From Oscillospiraceae bacterium (GTDB lineage: Bacteria; Bacillota; Clostridia; Oscillospirales; UBA644): a DNA stretch of 48,188 nt. The stretch lies in the NCBI GenBank assembly GCA_015067305.1, contig SVMT01000014.1:1-48188 (forward strand), in the 5' to 3' direction. The notes under the pieces are model-generated. The model was not told the DNA's origin. It was given only the letters and a program-made list of their open reading frames with translations, and did not search any database. This document shows, one piece after another, positions 41,419 through 48,188 of this stretch. Positions within the stretch are counted from its first letter, which is position 1; each line of letters starts with the position of its first letter. A program made the position numbers and the translations under genes.

Positions 41419-42102
41419 ATGCTTTTAAGAAATATACTTTATGGTGGTTCGCCAATGGAAATACTCCAATCAGTAGTTTTCTCTCTGGTAGCCATACTTA
41501 TCGCAATGACTTTCCACGAATTTGCCCATGCCTTTGCGGCAGATAAATGCGGAGACCCGACAGCAAAAATGTTGGGCAGAATGACCCTGAATCCGATGAA
41601 ACACTTGAACCCGATGGGTATCGTGCTGTTACTTCTTTTTGGTTTCGGTTGGGCGAATCCTGTACTCATAACGCCGCAAAACTTCAAAAACAAGAGAGTA
41701 GGCATGGTGGTAACTTCCGCTGCGGGACCACTGATGAACTTTATACTGTGTTTCTTTGCGCTGTGTATCCATGTGGCATTTGCGATATTCACATTTATGA
41801 ACGACGGAAATACTATTCTTTCAAATCTTGCCACGCTTTTTTACTACATTTCAATGTACAATATGTCCTTGGGGCTTTTTAATCTTATTCCCATGCCTCC
41901 CCTTGACGGTTCAAAGATAGTAGCGGGATTTTTGCCGCTGAAATGGCAGAGAAAATACCTCTATCTGGAAAGATACTCCCATATAACATTTATTGTTTTG
42001 GTAATCGTGCTTAACAGACTCGATTTTCTTTCTCCGCTGATGAACGGACTTTTCAATCTGTTCTATGATATTATATTTAATTTGATAGGACTTTTTCTTT
42101 AA
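41419..42102 (+). CDS. Site-2 protease family intramembrane metalloprotease (M50)
   Basis: A 227-residue polytopic membrane protein with intact zinc site: H33-E34-FA-H37 in MTFHEFAHAF, then AAGPLMNF near 101, and MPPLDGSKI with D163. These short M50 proteins (often annotated YwhC-like) are common next to scpA in Firmicutes; their substrates are mostly unknown. Start ATG 41419 is preceded by GGGAG. Its stop shares one base with the scpA start (TAATG), so the two are translationally coupled. Confidence 0.92.
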   Translation: MLLRNILYGGSPMEILQSVVFSLVAILIAMTFHEFAHAFAADKCGDPTAKMLGRMTLNPMKHLNPMGIVLLLLFGFGWANPVLITPQNFKNKRVGMVVTSAAGPLMNFILCFFALCIHVAFAIFTFMNDGNTILSNLATLFYYISMYNMSLGLFNLIPMPPLDGSKIVAGFLPLKWQRKYLYLERYSHITFIVLVIVLNRLDFLSPLMNGLFNLFYDIIFNLIGLFL

Positions 42103-42845
42103 TGGATGAATTAAGCTTTAAACTTGAAATTTTTGAGGGGCCTTTGGACTTGCTCCTTTCCCTTATCGAAAAACACAAAATAGATATTTGCGATATTGAG
42201 ATATCCTTGCTTCTGGAGCAGTACATGGCGTACATAGACAAGGCAAGAGAGTACAACATCGAATTGGCTGCAGATTTTCTGGAAATGGCATCAACCTTGC
42301 TGTATATCAAATCCTGCTCACTGTTACCTAAAGAAGAAACTCCCGAAGAAGATCCCAAGGCAGAACTTGAACAGCGACTCCAAGAATATGCACGTTGCAA
42401 AAAAGCGGCTGAAATGCTTTCGGAAAACAGTATGTACGGAAAAGTCTACTTCAGGGAATCAATAAATGAAGAGTTGCCGAAACCTCAAGCAAATTATTCC
42501 TACTCACCATTGGCACTGATGAACGCATACAACAATGCGTTACGAAGGATCGAAGGTCAGAAACCATTGTCTTCAAAACATTTTAACGGTATTATCGGAA
42601 CGGAATTCATCTCCGTTGCAAGCCGTGTTGTGCATTTGCTGAGAGTTCTGCTGAAAAATGCAAGAGTTTCATTCAATTCCGTTTTTAAAAATTCCACAAG
42701 CAGATCCCAGATCATTGCAACTTTTCTTGCCGTTCTTGAACTTATCAGAAGCGGAAGAGTTGACATCCCCGACAACAACACAGACCCCGAAAACTTTGAT
42801 ATAGTTTTGGTGGACAACCGACCGAACAGGAGAAAAACATCGTGA
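42102..42845 (+). CDS. scpA: Segregation and condensation protein A
   Basis: A 247-residue kleisin that bridges the two heads of the SMC dimer in chromosome condensation. The signature N-terminus LSFKLEIFEGPLDLLLSLIEKHKIDICDI and AADFLEMASTLLYIKS (in separate blocks of residues 3-30 and 66-81) are conserved. The C-terminal winged helix binds the SMC head. Starts at the overlapping TAATG; its TGA overlaps the GTG of scpB. Confidence 0.95.
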   Translation: MDELSFKLEIFEGPLDLLLSLIEKHKIDICDIEISLLLEQYMAYIDKAREYNIELAADFLEMASTLLYIKSCSLLPKEETPEEDPKAELEQRLQEYARCKKAAEMLSENSMYGKVYFRESINEELPKPQANYSYSPLALMNAYNNALRRIEGQKPLSSKHFNGIIGTEFISVASRVVHLLRVLLKNARVSFNSVFKNSTSRSQIIATFLAVLELIRSGRVDIPDNNTDPENFDIVLVDNRPNRRKTS

Positions 42846-43444
42846 GCGTAGAGGACAACAAACTTAAAGGAACAGTAGAAGCGATACTTTTCGCCTCACC
42901 GTTGCCTGTAGAACTTGATAAACTTTGCGCAGTTCTTGAGCGCAGACCCGATGAGATAAAAGAGATAATCGATGAAATAGAAAAAGACCTCAGCGACAAA
43001 TACATGGGCGTACAACTTTCCGTCCACGGAAGCACTTACAGACTCTGTACAAAAGAGGAATACGCTGAAGCGGTTGCGGCTTATGTTGCAAAGGGCAGAA
43101 CTCCGGGGCTTTCAAATGCGGCAATGGAAGTTCTTGCAATAGTTGCGTACAACCAGCCGACAACAAAAACTTACGTTTCGCAGGTTCGAGGCGTAGCATC
43201 TGCGGAAGTTATGGAATCCCTGGTGGACAAAGACCTTCTTGAACCTCAGGGTAGGCTTGATCTTCCGGGCAGACCAATGTCCTACGGCACAACGGATAAG
43301 TTCCTGACAGTTTTTGGTCTTGAATCTATCGAAGCATTACCGTCACGGGAGCTTTTCATGGAAGGTCTGGCAGGAATTCAAAACGAAGACCAGCCCGTAG
43401 AAGTCTACGAACAGCAGCAGATCTTTGAGGAAACCGAATCATGA
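42842..43444 (+). CDS. scpB: Segregation and condensation protein B
   Basis: A 200-residue partner of ScpA with two winged-helix domains. The typical stretch near residues 89-130 (TPGLSNAAMEVLAIVAYNQP, then RGVASAEVMESLVDK) is present, as is GRPMSYGTTDKFL near 143-155. Two copies bind the central part of ScpA in the SMC complex. GTG start inside the scpA stop; its own stop overlaps the next start as ATGA. Confidence 0.95.
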   Translation: MSVEDNKLKGTVEAILFASPLPVELDKLCAVLERRPDEIKEIIDEIEKDLSDKYMGVQLSVHGSTYRLCTKEEYAEAVAAYVAKGRTPGLSNAAMEVLAIVAYNQPTTKTYVSQVRGVASAEVMESLVDKDLLEPQGRLDLPGRPMSYGTTDKFLTVFGLESIEALPSRELFMEGLAGIQNEDQPVEVYEQQQIFEETES

Positions 43445-44142
43445 ATGTAATTTTAACGGTTCTTTCGGTCCTCGGTATCATCATCGGTTCAGTAATCGGG
43501 CTTGTTTTACTGATAATTCTGATTCTTTTACCAATGAGAGTCCGCGCGGTAGTCAAATTCGATGATATTGACGGTTTCAGACTTTGGGCAGGACTCGGAC
43601 CAATACTGCTGAAGCTTTTCCCGCAAAGTAAAAAGCAAAAGAAAAAATCGAACAAAAAAGCTGAAAAAGCAACAGAAAAAACGGCAGAGGAATTTTCAGA
43701 AGATCCAATAAAAACAGTTGAAAAAGCCGCAGAAGAACAGAAGGAAAAAGCTCCCGAAAAACCAAAAAAGAAAGGTTTCGGAGACTACATCAAAGCGCTG
43801 AAATTCCTTGATTATCTTGAGATACTGAACAAGGCGACAAAACATTTCCTTTCAAAGATATATTTCCAACGTTTGCATCTTGACATGACAGTGGCATCCG
43901 CCGACGCATCAAAAACAGCGCAAATGTACGGAAAACTCGATGCGGCAATATTCCCACTTCTGGGGTATCTCAACTCGAAAAAGAAAATAAAAGACGGTGA
44001 AGTACACATAAGACCTGATTTCACCGCTGAAAAAATGAAAACAGTGCTTGACACGGAAGTCTGCTTCCGACTTTACAGAGCTCTTCACGCAGGAATCATA
44101 ATTCTTATATATATTTACAAAAACGGCAGGAGGAAAAAATAA
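43441..44142 (+). CDS. DUF2953-family membrane-anchored protein
   Basis: A 233-residue protein with one strong N-terminal membrane segment (about 1-30), a short beta region, a highly charged Lys/Glu-rich stretch (about 60-120, likely disordered), and a C-terminal part with TVASADASKTAQMYGKLDAA that fits DUF2953. This family regularly sits between scpB and the gerW/ytfJ gene in clostridia. Its function is unknown; a role at the membrane of the forespore or spore is inferred from the neighbour. Overlaps both neighbours by 1-4 bp. Confidence 0.82.
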   Translation: MNVILTVLSVLGIIIGSVIGLVLLIILILLPMRVRAVVKFDDIDGFRLWAGLGPILLKLFPQSKKQKKKSNKKAEKATEKTAEEFSEDPIKTVEKAAEEQKEKAPEKPKKKGFGDYIKALKFLDYLEILNKATKHFLSKIYFQRLHLDMTVASADASKTAQMYGKLDAAIFPLLGYLNSKKKIKDGEVHIRPDFTAEKMKTVLDTEVCFRLYRALHAGIIILIYIYKNGRRKK

Positions 44143-44549
44143 TGTCCGAAAATAAACACCCCATTCAAGGCGTAATGGAAACTTCAATGCAGAATCTCAG
44201 AAATATGGTAGATGCCAACACTATAATCGGTGAACCCATAAAAACAGCTGACGGAACAACTCTTATTCCCGTATCCAAGATCAGTTTTGGCTTTGCATCA
44301 GGAGGTTCAGACTTCTCCACAAAGAAAGAAAATGCTGAACAACCCTATTGCTTCGGCGGAGGAAGCGGCGCAGGCGTGAACATCACACCTATCTCTTTCC
44401 TTGTTGTATCTCCTGAGGGTAATGTCTCCATGCTTCCCGTTACACAGACGACCGTTGCATCTTCCGCTGTGGACAAGTTTGTTGACAGCTTACCCGAAGT
44501 TGTCGAAAAGCTGAAAGCAATGTTCAAAAAGGAAGAACCTAATATTTAA
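44142..44549 (+). CDS. GerW-family sporulation protein (YtfJ)
   Basis: A 135-residue soluble protein of the YtfJ/GerW family. Conserved: NLRNMVDANTIIGEPI, TLIPVSKISFGFASGGSDF and FGGGSGAGVNITPISFLVV (residues about 15-90). In Bacillus the homologue is made in the forespore and is needed for efficient germination. Its presence suggests that the organism or its close ancestors form spores. Last gene of the coupled M50-scpAB operon; ended by the terminator at 44577-44606. Confidence 0.93.
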   Translation: MSENKHPIQGVMETSMQNLRNMVDANTIIGEPIKTADGTTLIPVSKISFGFASGGSDFSTKKENAEQPYCFGGGSGAGVNITPISFLVVSPEGNVSMLPVTQTTVASSAVDKFVDSLPEVVEKLKAMFKKEEPNI

Positions 44550-44576
44550 AATCAGACCCACCAAGAAATTCAGAAA

Positions 44577-44606
44577 ATCAGTCGATTTGTATCGGCTGAT
44601 TTTTTT
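44577..44606 (+). terminator. Terminator of the M50-scpAB-gerW operon
   Basis: ATCAGTCGAT (44577-44586), loop TTGT, ATCGGCTGAT (44591-44600), with one G-T pair, then six more T. Confidence 0.9.
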
Positions 44607-44762
44607 GAAAATATTTGGAATCCATGGAACTTTTCAGAGGTTTTGTCGTCTAACATAATGAAAACGATTTTAAAATATAAATTAAGGTTTGTAGTATAGT
44701 TACACGATATCGTTTTACTTCAAAAAAACTAATAAAAGAAAGGAAAAAGGAGTTGTTTTAAA

Positions 44763-45773
44763 TTGAGAAAAGCTGCTTTATTTATAATTCTGATTTGTTT
44801 ATTATTTGCGACGGCTTGCAATTCTGAGAATAATCATGAAAATTCTGATATTAAAGAAAATCCCGTTACATATTTTAGTTATAGTTACGTTGTTAAAGAC
44901 GGTAAAATTCTTCCCCTGATGAAAGCATTTGAGTTTGAGGACTATACGGCAATAGATAATGCTGTTTCTATTCATAGTAATAGATTTATTCTTTGCAGTG
45001 ATGGTAAATTTATTGATATTCTTGATTCAGAATTCCGTAGAGAGCTTTTTCCAACAAACAATATTATAGATAAACTAAACGAAGATTGCGAAATTGAGAA
45101 AATAGAAAGTCATGGTTCTACTGCTGTAAAAATATATACCAAAGACGGGGAATTATATGAGATACTTGAATCCACAATAGAAAGTATGGCGGCCGATGCA
45201 GACCTTTCTGTTGAAGAATTTCTCAAAACTTATGACCCGGCTTCTCTAGTAAAAATTTCTAATTATGAAGAAACTAAAAAGGACAAAGCAGTTTACTTTT
45301 CAACGAATTATTATGGGAAATACACTTCATACAAGGTCGTTTTAAATAATGATTCAACCGTTTCTTGTATGAAAGAAAGCGATTCCGAATGGGTTCCTTA
45401 TGACGGTTTTCCCGAATTGTCCAAATGGAAAAACATTGTGGATATAAAAGCCCGTAAAGGTATAATTATCGGTCTTCAATCTGACGGTAAAGTCTTATCT
45501 TCAGGTATGAATTTCTCCGTTGACAATGCCGTAAAGATTGATATTATAGATAATGATGATATCCCCGTAGCTCTTACCTCTGACGGTAAGCTCGTTTTCG
45601 GGGACAGCCAACAGTTTAGTGATATTTTAACTCAAGCCGAAAGCTTTACCGACATAGTGGATTTCACTTACTATGTCGGAAACGACTTGGTAATTTTAGC
45701 CCAAAAGTCCGACGGCAGTTTGATTGCAACAACAAATGACATTTACAATCCCGAATATGTAAGTCAGCCGTAA
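44763..45773 (+). CDS. AT-rich lipoprotein with RCC1-like beta-propeller repeats
   Basis: A 336-residue exported protein. The signal peptide ends in the lipobox ATAC with Cys19. The rest has repeated V-x-L-x-SDGK-V/L turns (FILCSDGKFIDIL, GLQSDGKVLSSG, ALTSDGKLVFGD, AQKSDGSLIATT), which resemble RCC1/seven-bladed propeller blades. Such proteins usually bind partners on the cell surface; no enzyme motif is visible. The start is TTG at 44763, supported by AAGGAG 10 nt upstream and by the signal peptide that begins there. Base composition is more AT-rich than the neighbouring operons. Function unknown. Confidence 0.75.
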   Translation: MRKAALFIILICLLFATACNSENNHENSDIKENPVTYFSYSYVVKDGKILPLMKAFEFEDYTAIDNAVSIHSNRFILCSDGKFIDILDSEFRRELFPTNNIIDKLNEDCEIEKIESHGSTAVKIYTKDGELYEILESTIESMAADADLSVEEFLKTYDPASLVKISNYEETKKDKAVYFSTNYYGKYTSYKVVLNNDSTVSCMKESDSEWVPYDGFPELSKWKNIVDIKARKGIIIGLQSDGKVLSSGMNFSVDNAVKIDIIDNDDIPVALTSDGKLVFGDSQQFSDILTQAESFTDIVDFTYYVGNDLVILAQKSDGSLIATTNDIYNPEYVSQP

Positions 45774-45787
45774 ATCTTAACAAAACG

Positions 45788-45839
45788 ACCTCTCGTATCA
45801 TACTATGGAAATGTACCATTATGAATGAGAGGTTTTTTT
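45788..45839 (+). promoter_or_regulatory. Terminator-like hairpin that contains the next gene's ribosome binding site
   Basis: ACCTCTC (45788-45794) pairs with GAGAGGT (45827-45833), with inner pairing ATGG/CCAT (45804-45807, 45816-45819), followed by seven T (45833-45839) and directly by the ATG at 45840. The same GAGAGG is the only ribosome binding site for the M14 peptidase gene, so folding would both end transcription from the lipoprotein gene and hide that site. Confidence 0.65.
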
Positions 45840-47117
45840 ATGCCACTATTAAAAATCGGTTCAAGAGGAATTTATGTTCAGCTTTTGCAGAGCGTTCTCA
45901 ACCGCCTCGGTTACGGCGCGGGAGAAGTTGACGGAATTTTCGGGAGCCGCACAGAAAATGCAGTAAAAAGATTCCAAAGGACTGTAGGGATCACTGTTGA
46001 CGGCATCGTTGGCAAAAACACATGGAATGCCCTCATGCCCTACATAGACGGATACATCGAATACACCGTCAAAAGCGGGGACACTTTCTGGAAGCTGTCT
46101 CGGACATTCGGAACTACCGTCAACGCAATAATTGCGGCAAATCCTGACGTTGACCCTGAAAATCTGCAGATCGGATCTGTAATTATTATTCCGATAGGCT
46201 CGAACATCATACCGACAGATATAAGCTATTCGTCGGATATCATGTACTCCAACATCAGCAGTTTGCAAAAAAGATACCCGTTTTTATGCGTGACGAGCAT
46301 AGGAAAAAGTGTCAGCGGAAAGGATATTCCCTGCATTATCATGGGGGCAGGCTCGAAAAAAGTCTGCTACAATGCTTCACACCACGCAAATGAGTGGATA
46401 ACTTCCGTTTTGTTGATGAAGTTTATCGAAAACTTCTGCCGCAGTTACATTGACGACGGGATTCTGGCAGGAAAAAGCACACGTGATCTTTTTGAAGAAT
46501 GTACGATCCACATCGTACCAATGGTGAACCCCGATGGAGTTGACCTTGTAACGGGTGCTCTGTCCAGAGATTCCGAAGACTACAAAAAAGCGGAAGATAT
46601 TGCTCAAGGCACGGGGATTCCGTTCCCGTCAGGCTGGAAGGCAAATATCCGTGGCGTTGACCTGAATCTGAACTATCCCGCAGAATGGGAAGAGGCGAAG
46701 CGTATCAAATACGCTCAAGGCTTTACACGTCCCGGACCAAGGGATTTTGTCGGACCTGAGCCCTTTTCAGAGCCTGAAAGCAGGGCGATGGGTGAATACA
46801 CAAGAAACAATGATTTCGCGCTGACGCTGGCTTACCACACTCAGGGAGAGATCATTTTCTGGAAATTCCTGAACTTCAATGTTCCCGGAGCTTATGACAT
46901 TGCCCTGAGATTCTCGGAAGTCAGCGGATATTCACCTGAACTTACGCCCATAAATTCAGGCTACGCAGGTTATAAAGATTGGTTTATTCAGGATTTCGGA
47001 AAGCCCGGATACACGATCGAAGCAGGCAGAGGCTCAAATCCTCTTCCAATCTCGCAGTTTCCGCAAATATACAAAGACAACATCGGTATACTGATCCTCG
47101 GTGCTGTGCTGGCATAA
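45840..47117 (+). CDS. Zinc M14 peptidase with peptidoglycan-binding and LysM domains
   Basis: A 425-residue protein. Residues 8-66 are a PG_binding_1 domain (VDGIFGSRTENAVKRFQ), 73-118 a LysM (YTVKSGDTFWKLSRTFG), and from about 130 an M14 carboxypeptidase-like domain. That domain has zinc ligands H182 and E185 (HANE) and H333 (AYHTQGE), with catalytic E394 (TIEAGRG). The build matches gamma-D-glutamyl-diaminopimelate endopeptidase I of sporulating bacilli, which cleaves peptidoglycan stem peptides. No signal peptide is visible, so it may act in the mother cell or forespore. ATG 45840 is chosen because GAGAGG lies just before it. Confidence 0.9.
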   Translation: MPLLKIGSRGIYVQLLQSVLNRLGYGAGEVDGIFGSRTENAVKRFQRTVGITVDGIVGKNTWNALMPYIDGYIEYTVKSGDTFWKLSRTFGTTVNAIIAANPDVDPENLQIGSVIIIPIGSNIIPTDISYSSDIMYSNISSLQKRYPFLCVTSIGKSVSGKDIPCIIMGAGSKKVCYNASHHANEWITSVLLMKFIENFCRSYIDDGILAGKSTRDLFEECTIHIVPMVNPDGVDLVTGALSRDSEDYKKAEDIAQGTGIPFPSGWKANIRGVDLNLNYPAEWEEAKRIKYAQGFTRPGPRDFVGPEPFSEPESRAMGEYTRNNDFALTLAYHTQGEIIFWKFLNFNVPGAYDIALRFSEVSGYSPELTPINSGYAGYKDWFIQDFGKPGYTIEAGRGSNPLPISQFPQIYKDNIGILILGAVLA

Positions 47118-47140
47118 ATTTAGAAAAGGTCTTATTTTTA

Positions 47141-47195
47141 CGGGGAAAACATTTTTGTAAAATTGTTTTCCCCGTACCCCTTTCAAAAAACTTTT
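47141..47195 (+). repeat. Interspersed palindromic element, copy 8
   Basis: Palindrome CGGGGAAAAC/GTTTTCCCCG (47141-47174), then the tail TACCCCTTTCAAAAAACTTTT in part (47175-47195). It begins 24 bp after the M14 peptidase stop. Confidence 0.87.
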
Positions 47196-47280
47196 AGCGA
47201 GCAAAGCTCAAATATAACTAAAACAAAAAACTAACAGCTAAGGCTCCCTGCCGGTAAAACAGTAATTCGCAATTTTCTTG

Positions 47281-47310
47281 GAACAGGCATGATTTCGGTC
47301 ATGCCTGTTC
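47281..47310 (-). terminator. Hairpin spanning the recombinase stop codon
   Basis: GAACAGGCATGA (47281-47292), loop TTTCGG, TCATGCCTGTTC (47299-47310): a perfect 12-bp stem whose right arm contains the stop codon of the recombinase. The minus-strand T-tract is weak, so efficiency is uncertain. Confidence 0.65.
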
Positions 47311-48188
47311 TGCTTTTGTCAGTACATCCACGGGAATAAAGCCGATGAGGTCGTAGGAGATATGAATCTTCTGTTTCCTCTTGCCGCTGGACTTGTCGGG
47401 TGCTTCTACATAAACCGCCTTCACAAGCTCTCTGAGAGCGTAAGGCGTAAGCTCCGTAAGTTCGCTGTTTCTCTTTACCCTTTGGATAAACTGTTCCAAA
47501 TTTTCTGCCTGTCGTTCCTGTTCTTCAATAACCTGTTGCAGACTTATGACCTCTGCCTTGAGGTCTTTTTGTTCTTGTGTATAGCTCTTGTTCATCATGG
47601 CGAAGCGTTCATCGTCAATCTTGCCCGATACATTGTCCTCATAGGAACGAATGAACAGGCGGTCAAGTTCACCAATACGCTTCTCAGCCTGTGCTAAACG
47701 CTTCTTATGTATCCGAAGCGTTTCCTCGCTCTGTACACGGAGCTTTTCTTCCATCTCTGAACGGAAATAAGCTTCATAGCGAGTTACCACCGATATGACC
47801 TCTTGAATGTGTTTCCAGACCTCTTGTTCAAGGACAACGGCTCGGATATAATGACCGCTGCACTTGTCCTTGTTCGCACGATGGGTAGAACAGATAAAGA
47901 AGTCCTGCCGCTTTTCAAAGTAGTTGGTGGTAGAGTAATAGAGCTTCTGTTTGCAATCATTACAGAACACCAAACCGGAGAACATATTGCTCTTACCCGT
48001 TGCCGTTCTGCGGTGTCGCTGCTGTCGGATTTCCTGCACCTTATCAAAGACTTCCAAAGAGATAATCGCCGGATGGGTGTTGTAGAAAATCTTGCGATTT
48101 TCCATCGGATTGTCCCTCTGCTTCTTGTCCCAAATGGAGTTGGTGTAGGTTTTGAAATTGACCGTACAGCCTGTGTATTCCATATATT
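47299..48188 (-). CDS. Large serine recombinase, C-terminal part (runs off the window)
   Basis: At least 296 codons open to the window edge. EYTGCTVNFKTY is the end of the recombinase domain. A zinc ribbon follows (CNDC...CSTH...KDKCSGHYI), then a long coiled coil rich in Lys/Glu, and a DUF4368-like tail with YALRELVKAVYVEAP and KQKIHISYDLIGFI. The N-terminal resolvase domain with its catalytic serine would lie beyond 48188. Such recombinases integrate and excise conjugative elements of the Tn4451/Tn1549/Tn5397 type, and are often the outermost gene. An in-frame ATG at 48181-48183 is internal, not the true start. Confidence 0.92.
   Translation of the reverse strand, partial: YMEYTGCTVNFKTYTNSIWDKKQRDNPMENRKIFYNTHPAIISLEVFDKVQEIRQQRHRRTATGKSNMFSGLVFCNDCKQKLYYSTTNYFEKRQDFFICSTHRANKDKCSGHYIRAVVLEQEVWKHIQEVISVVTRYEAYFRSEMEEKLRVQSEETLRIHKKRLAQAEKRIGELDRLFIRSYEDNVSGKIDDERFAMMNKSYTQEQKDLKAEVISLQQVIEEQERQAENLEQFIQRVKRNSELTELTPYALRELVKAVYVEAPDKSSGKRKQKIHISYDLIGFIPVDVLTKAEQA

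Overview
The window looks like chromosome from an anaerobic, spore-forming-lineage Clostridia (probably an Oscillospirales-type gut or plant-matter bacterium). The signs are a GerW/YtfJ sporulation gene behind scpA-scpB, AGGAGG-type ribosome binding sites, sigma-A promoters of TTGACA-17-TATAAT type, lipoprotein signal peptides, and many cytoplasmic glycan-processing enzymes. The exact taxon cannot be read from the sequence.

Layout. 1-1520: start of an unknown minus-strand gene and a split chromate transporter pair. 1626-5269: a GH141-like secreted beta-helix lipoprotein and a GH109-like Gfo/Idh/MocA protein. 5285-6228 (no protein gene): tRNA-Ser(GCU), its terminator, and two and a half 185-bp tandem repeats that reproduce the tRNA 3' end and terminator. 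6229-11674: plus-strand glycan operon (xylose-isomerase-like protein, DUF6259-like protein, GH2). 11776-14554: pepT behind an AT-rich gene for a SAP-domain protein with a FokI-like nuclease end. 14686-22281: second glycan locus, with an MFS transporter fused to a GH2 enzyme, two xylose-isomerase-like proteins and two tandem GH28-like beta-helix proteins. 22582-30550: housekeeping run metK, two PHP phosphatases, Lrp regulator, aminotransferase, ispE, alaS. 30780-36349: HIT protein, CofE-like protein and a 1423-residue Big2/GHL10/amidase wall enzyme. 36568-40295: comF, recD2, metallophosphoesterase (minus strand). 40710-44549: a degenerate and an intact M50 protease, scpA, scpB, DUF2953, gerW. 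44763-47117: lipoprotein and an M14 peptidase. 47299-end: C-terminal part of a large serine recombinase, suggesting that an integrative element continues past the edge.

How it works together. The two glycan loci encode mostly signal-less enzymes, so sugar chains are probably imported as oligosaccharides and cut in the cytoplasm. The MFS-GH2 fusion would join import and first hydrolysis in one polypeptide. The xylose-isomerase-like proteins would handle released sugars or derivatives. The only clearly exported glycan enzyme is the GH141-like lipoprotein. The cell-wall set (Big2/GHL10/amidase, M14 peptidase, GerW) fits wall remodelling and sporulation.

A family of GC-capped palindromes with a conserved one-sided tail (eight copies: 11684-11760, 30572-30631, 30688-30736, 31941-32018, 36371-36434, 40411-40466, 40541-40595, 47141-47195) occupies operon ends and intergenic gaps. 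The gene-free stretch 40296-40709 holds two of these copies plus two divergent promoters. The 22282-22581 gap holds two divergent promoters flanked by a perfect 13-bp inverted repeat. The most unusual items are the MFS-GH2 fusion, the SAP/FokI-like single-gene nuclease, the Big2/GHL10/amidase fusion, the tRNA-derived tandem repeats and the HAVGH pseudo-protease beside an intact paralogue.
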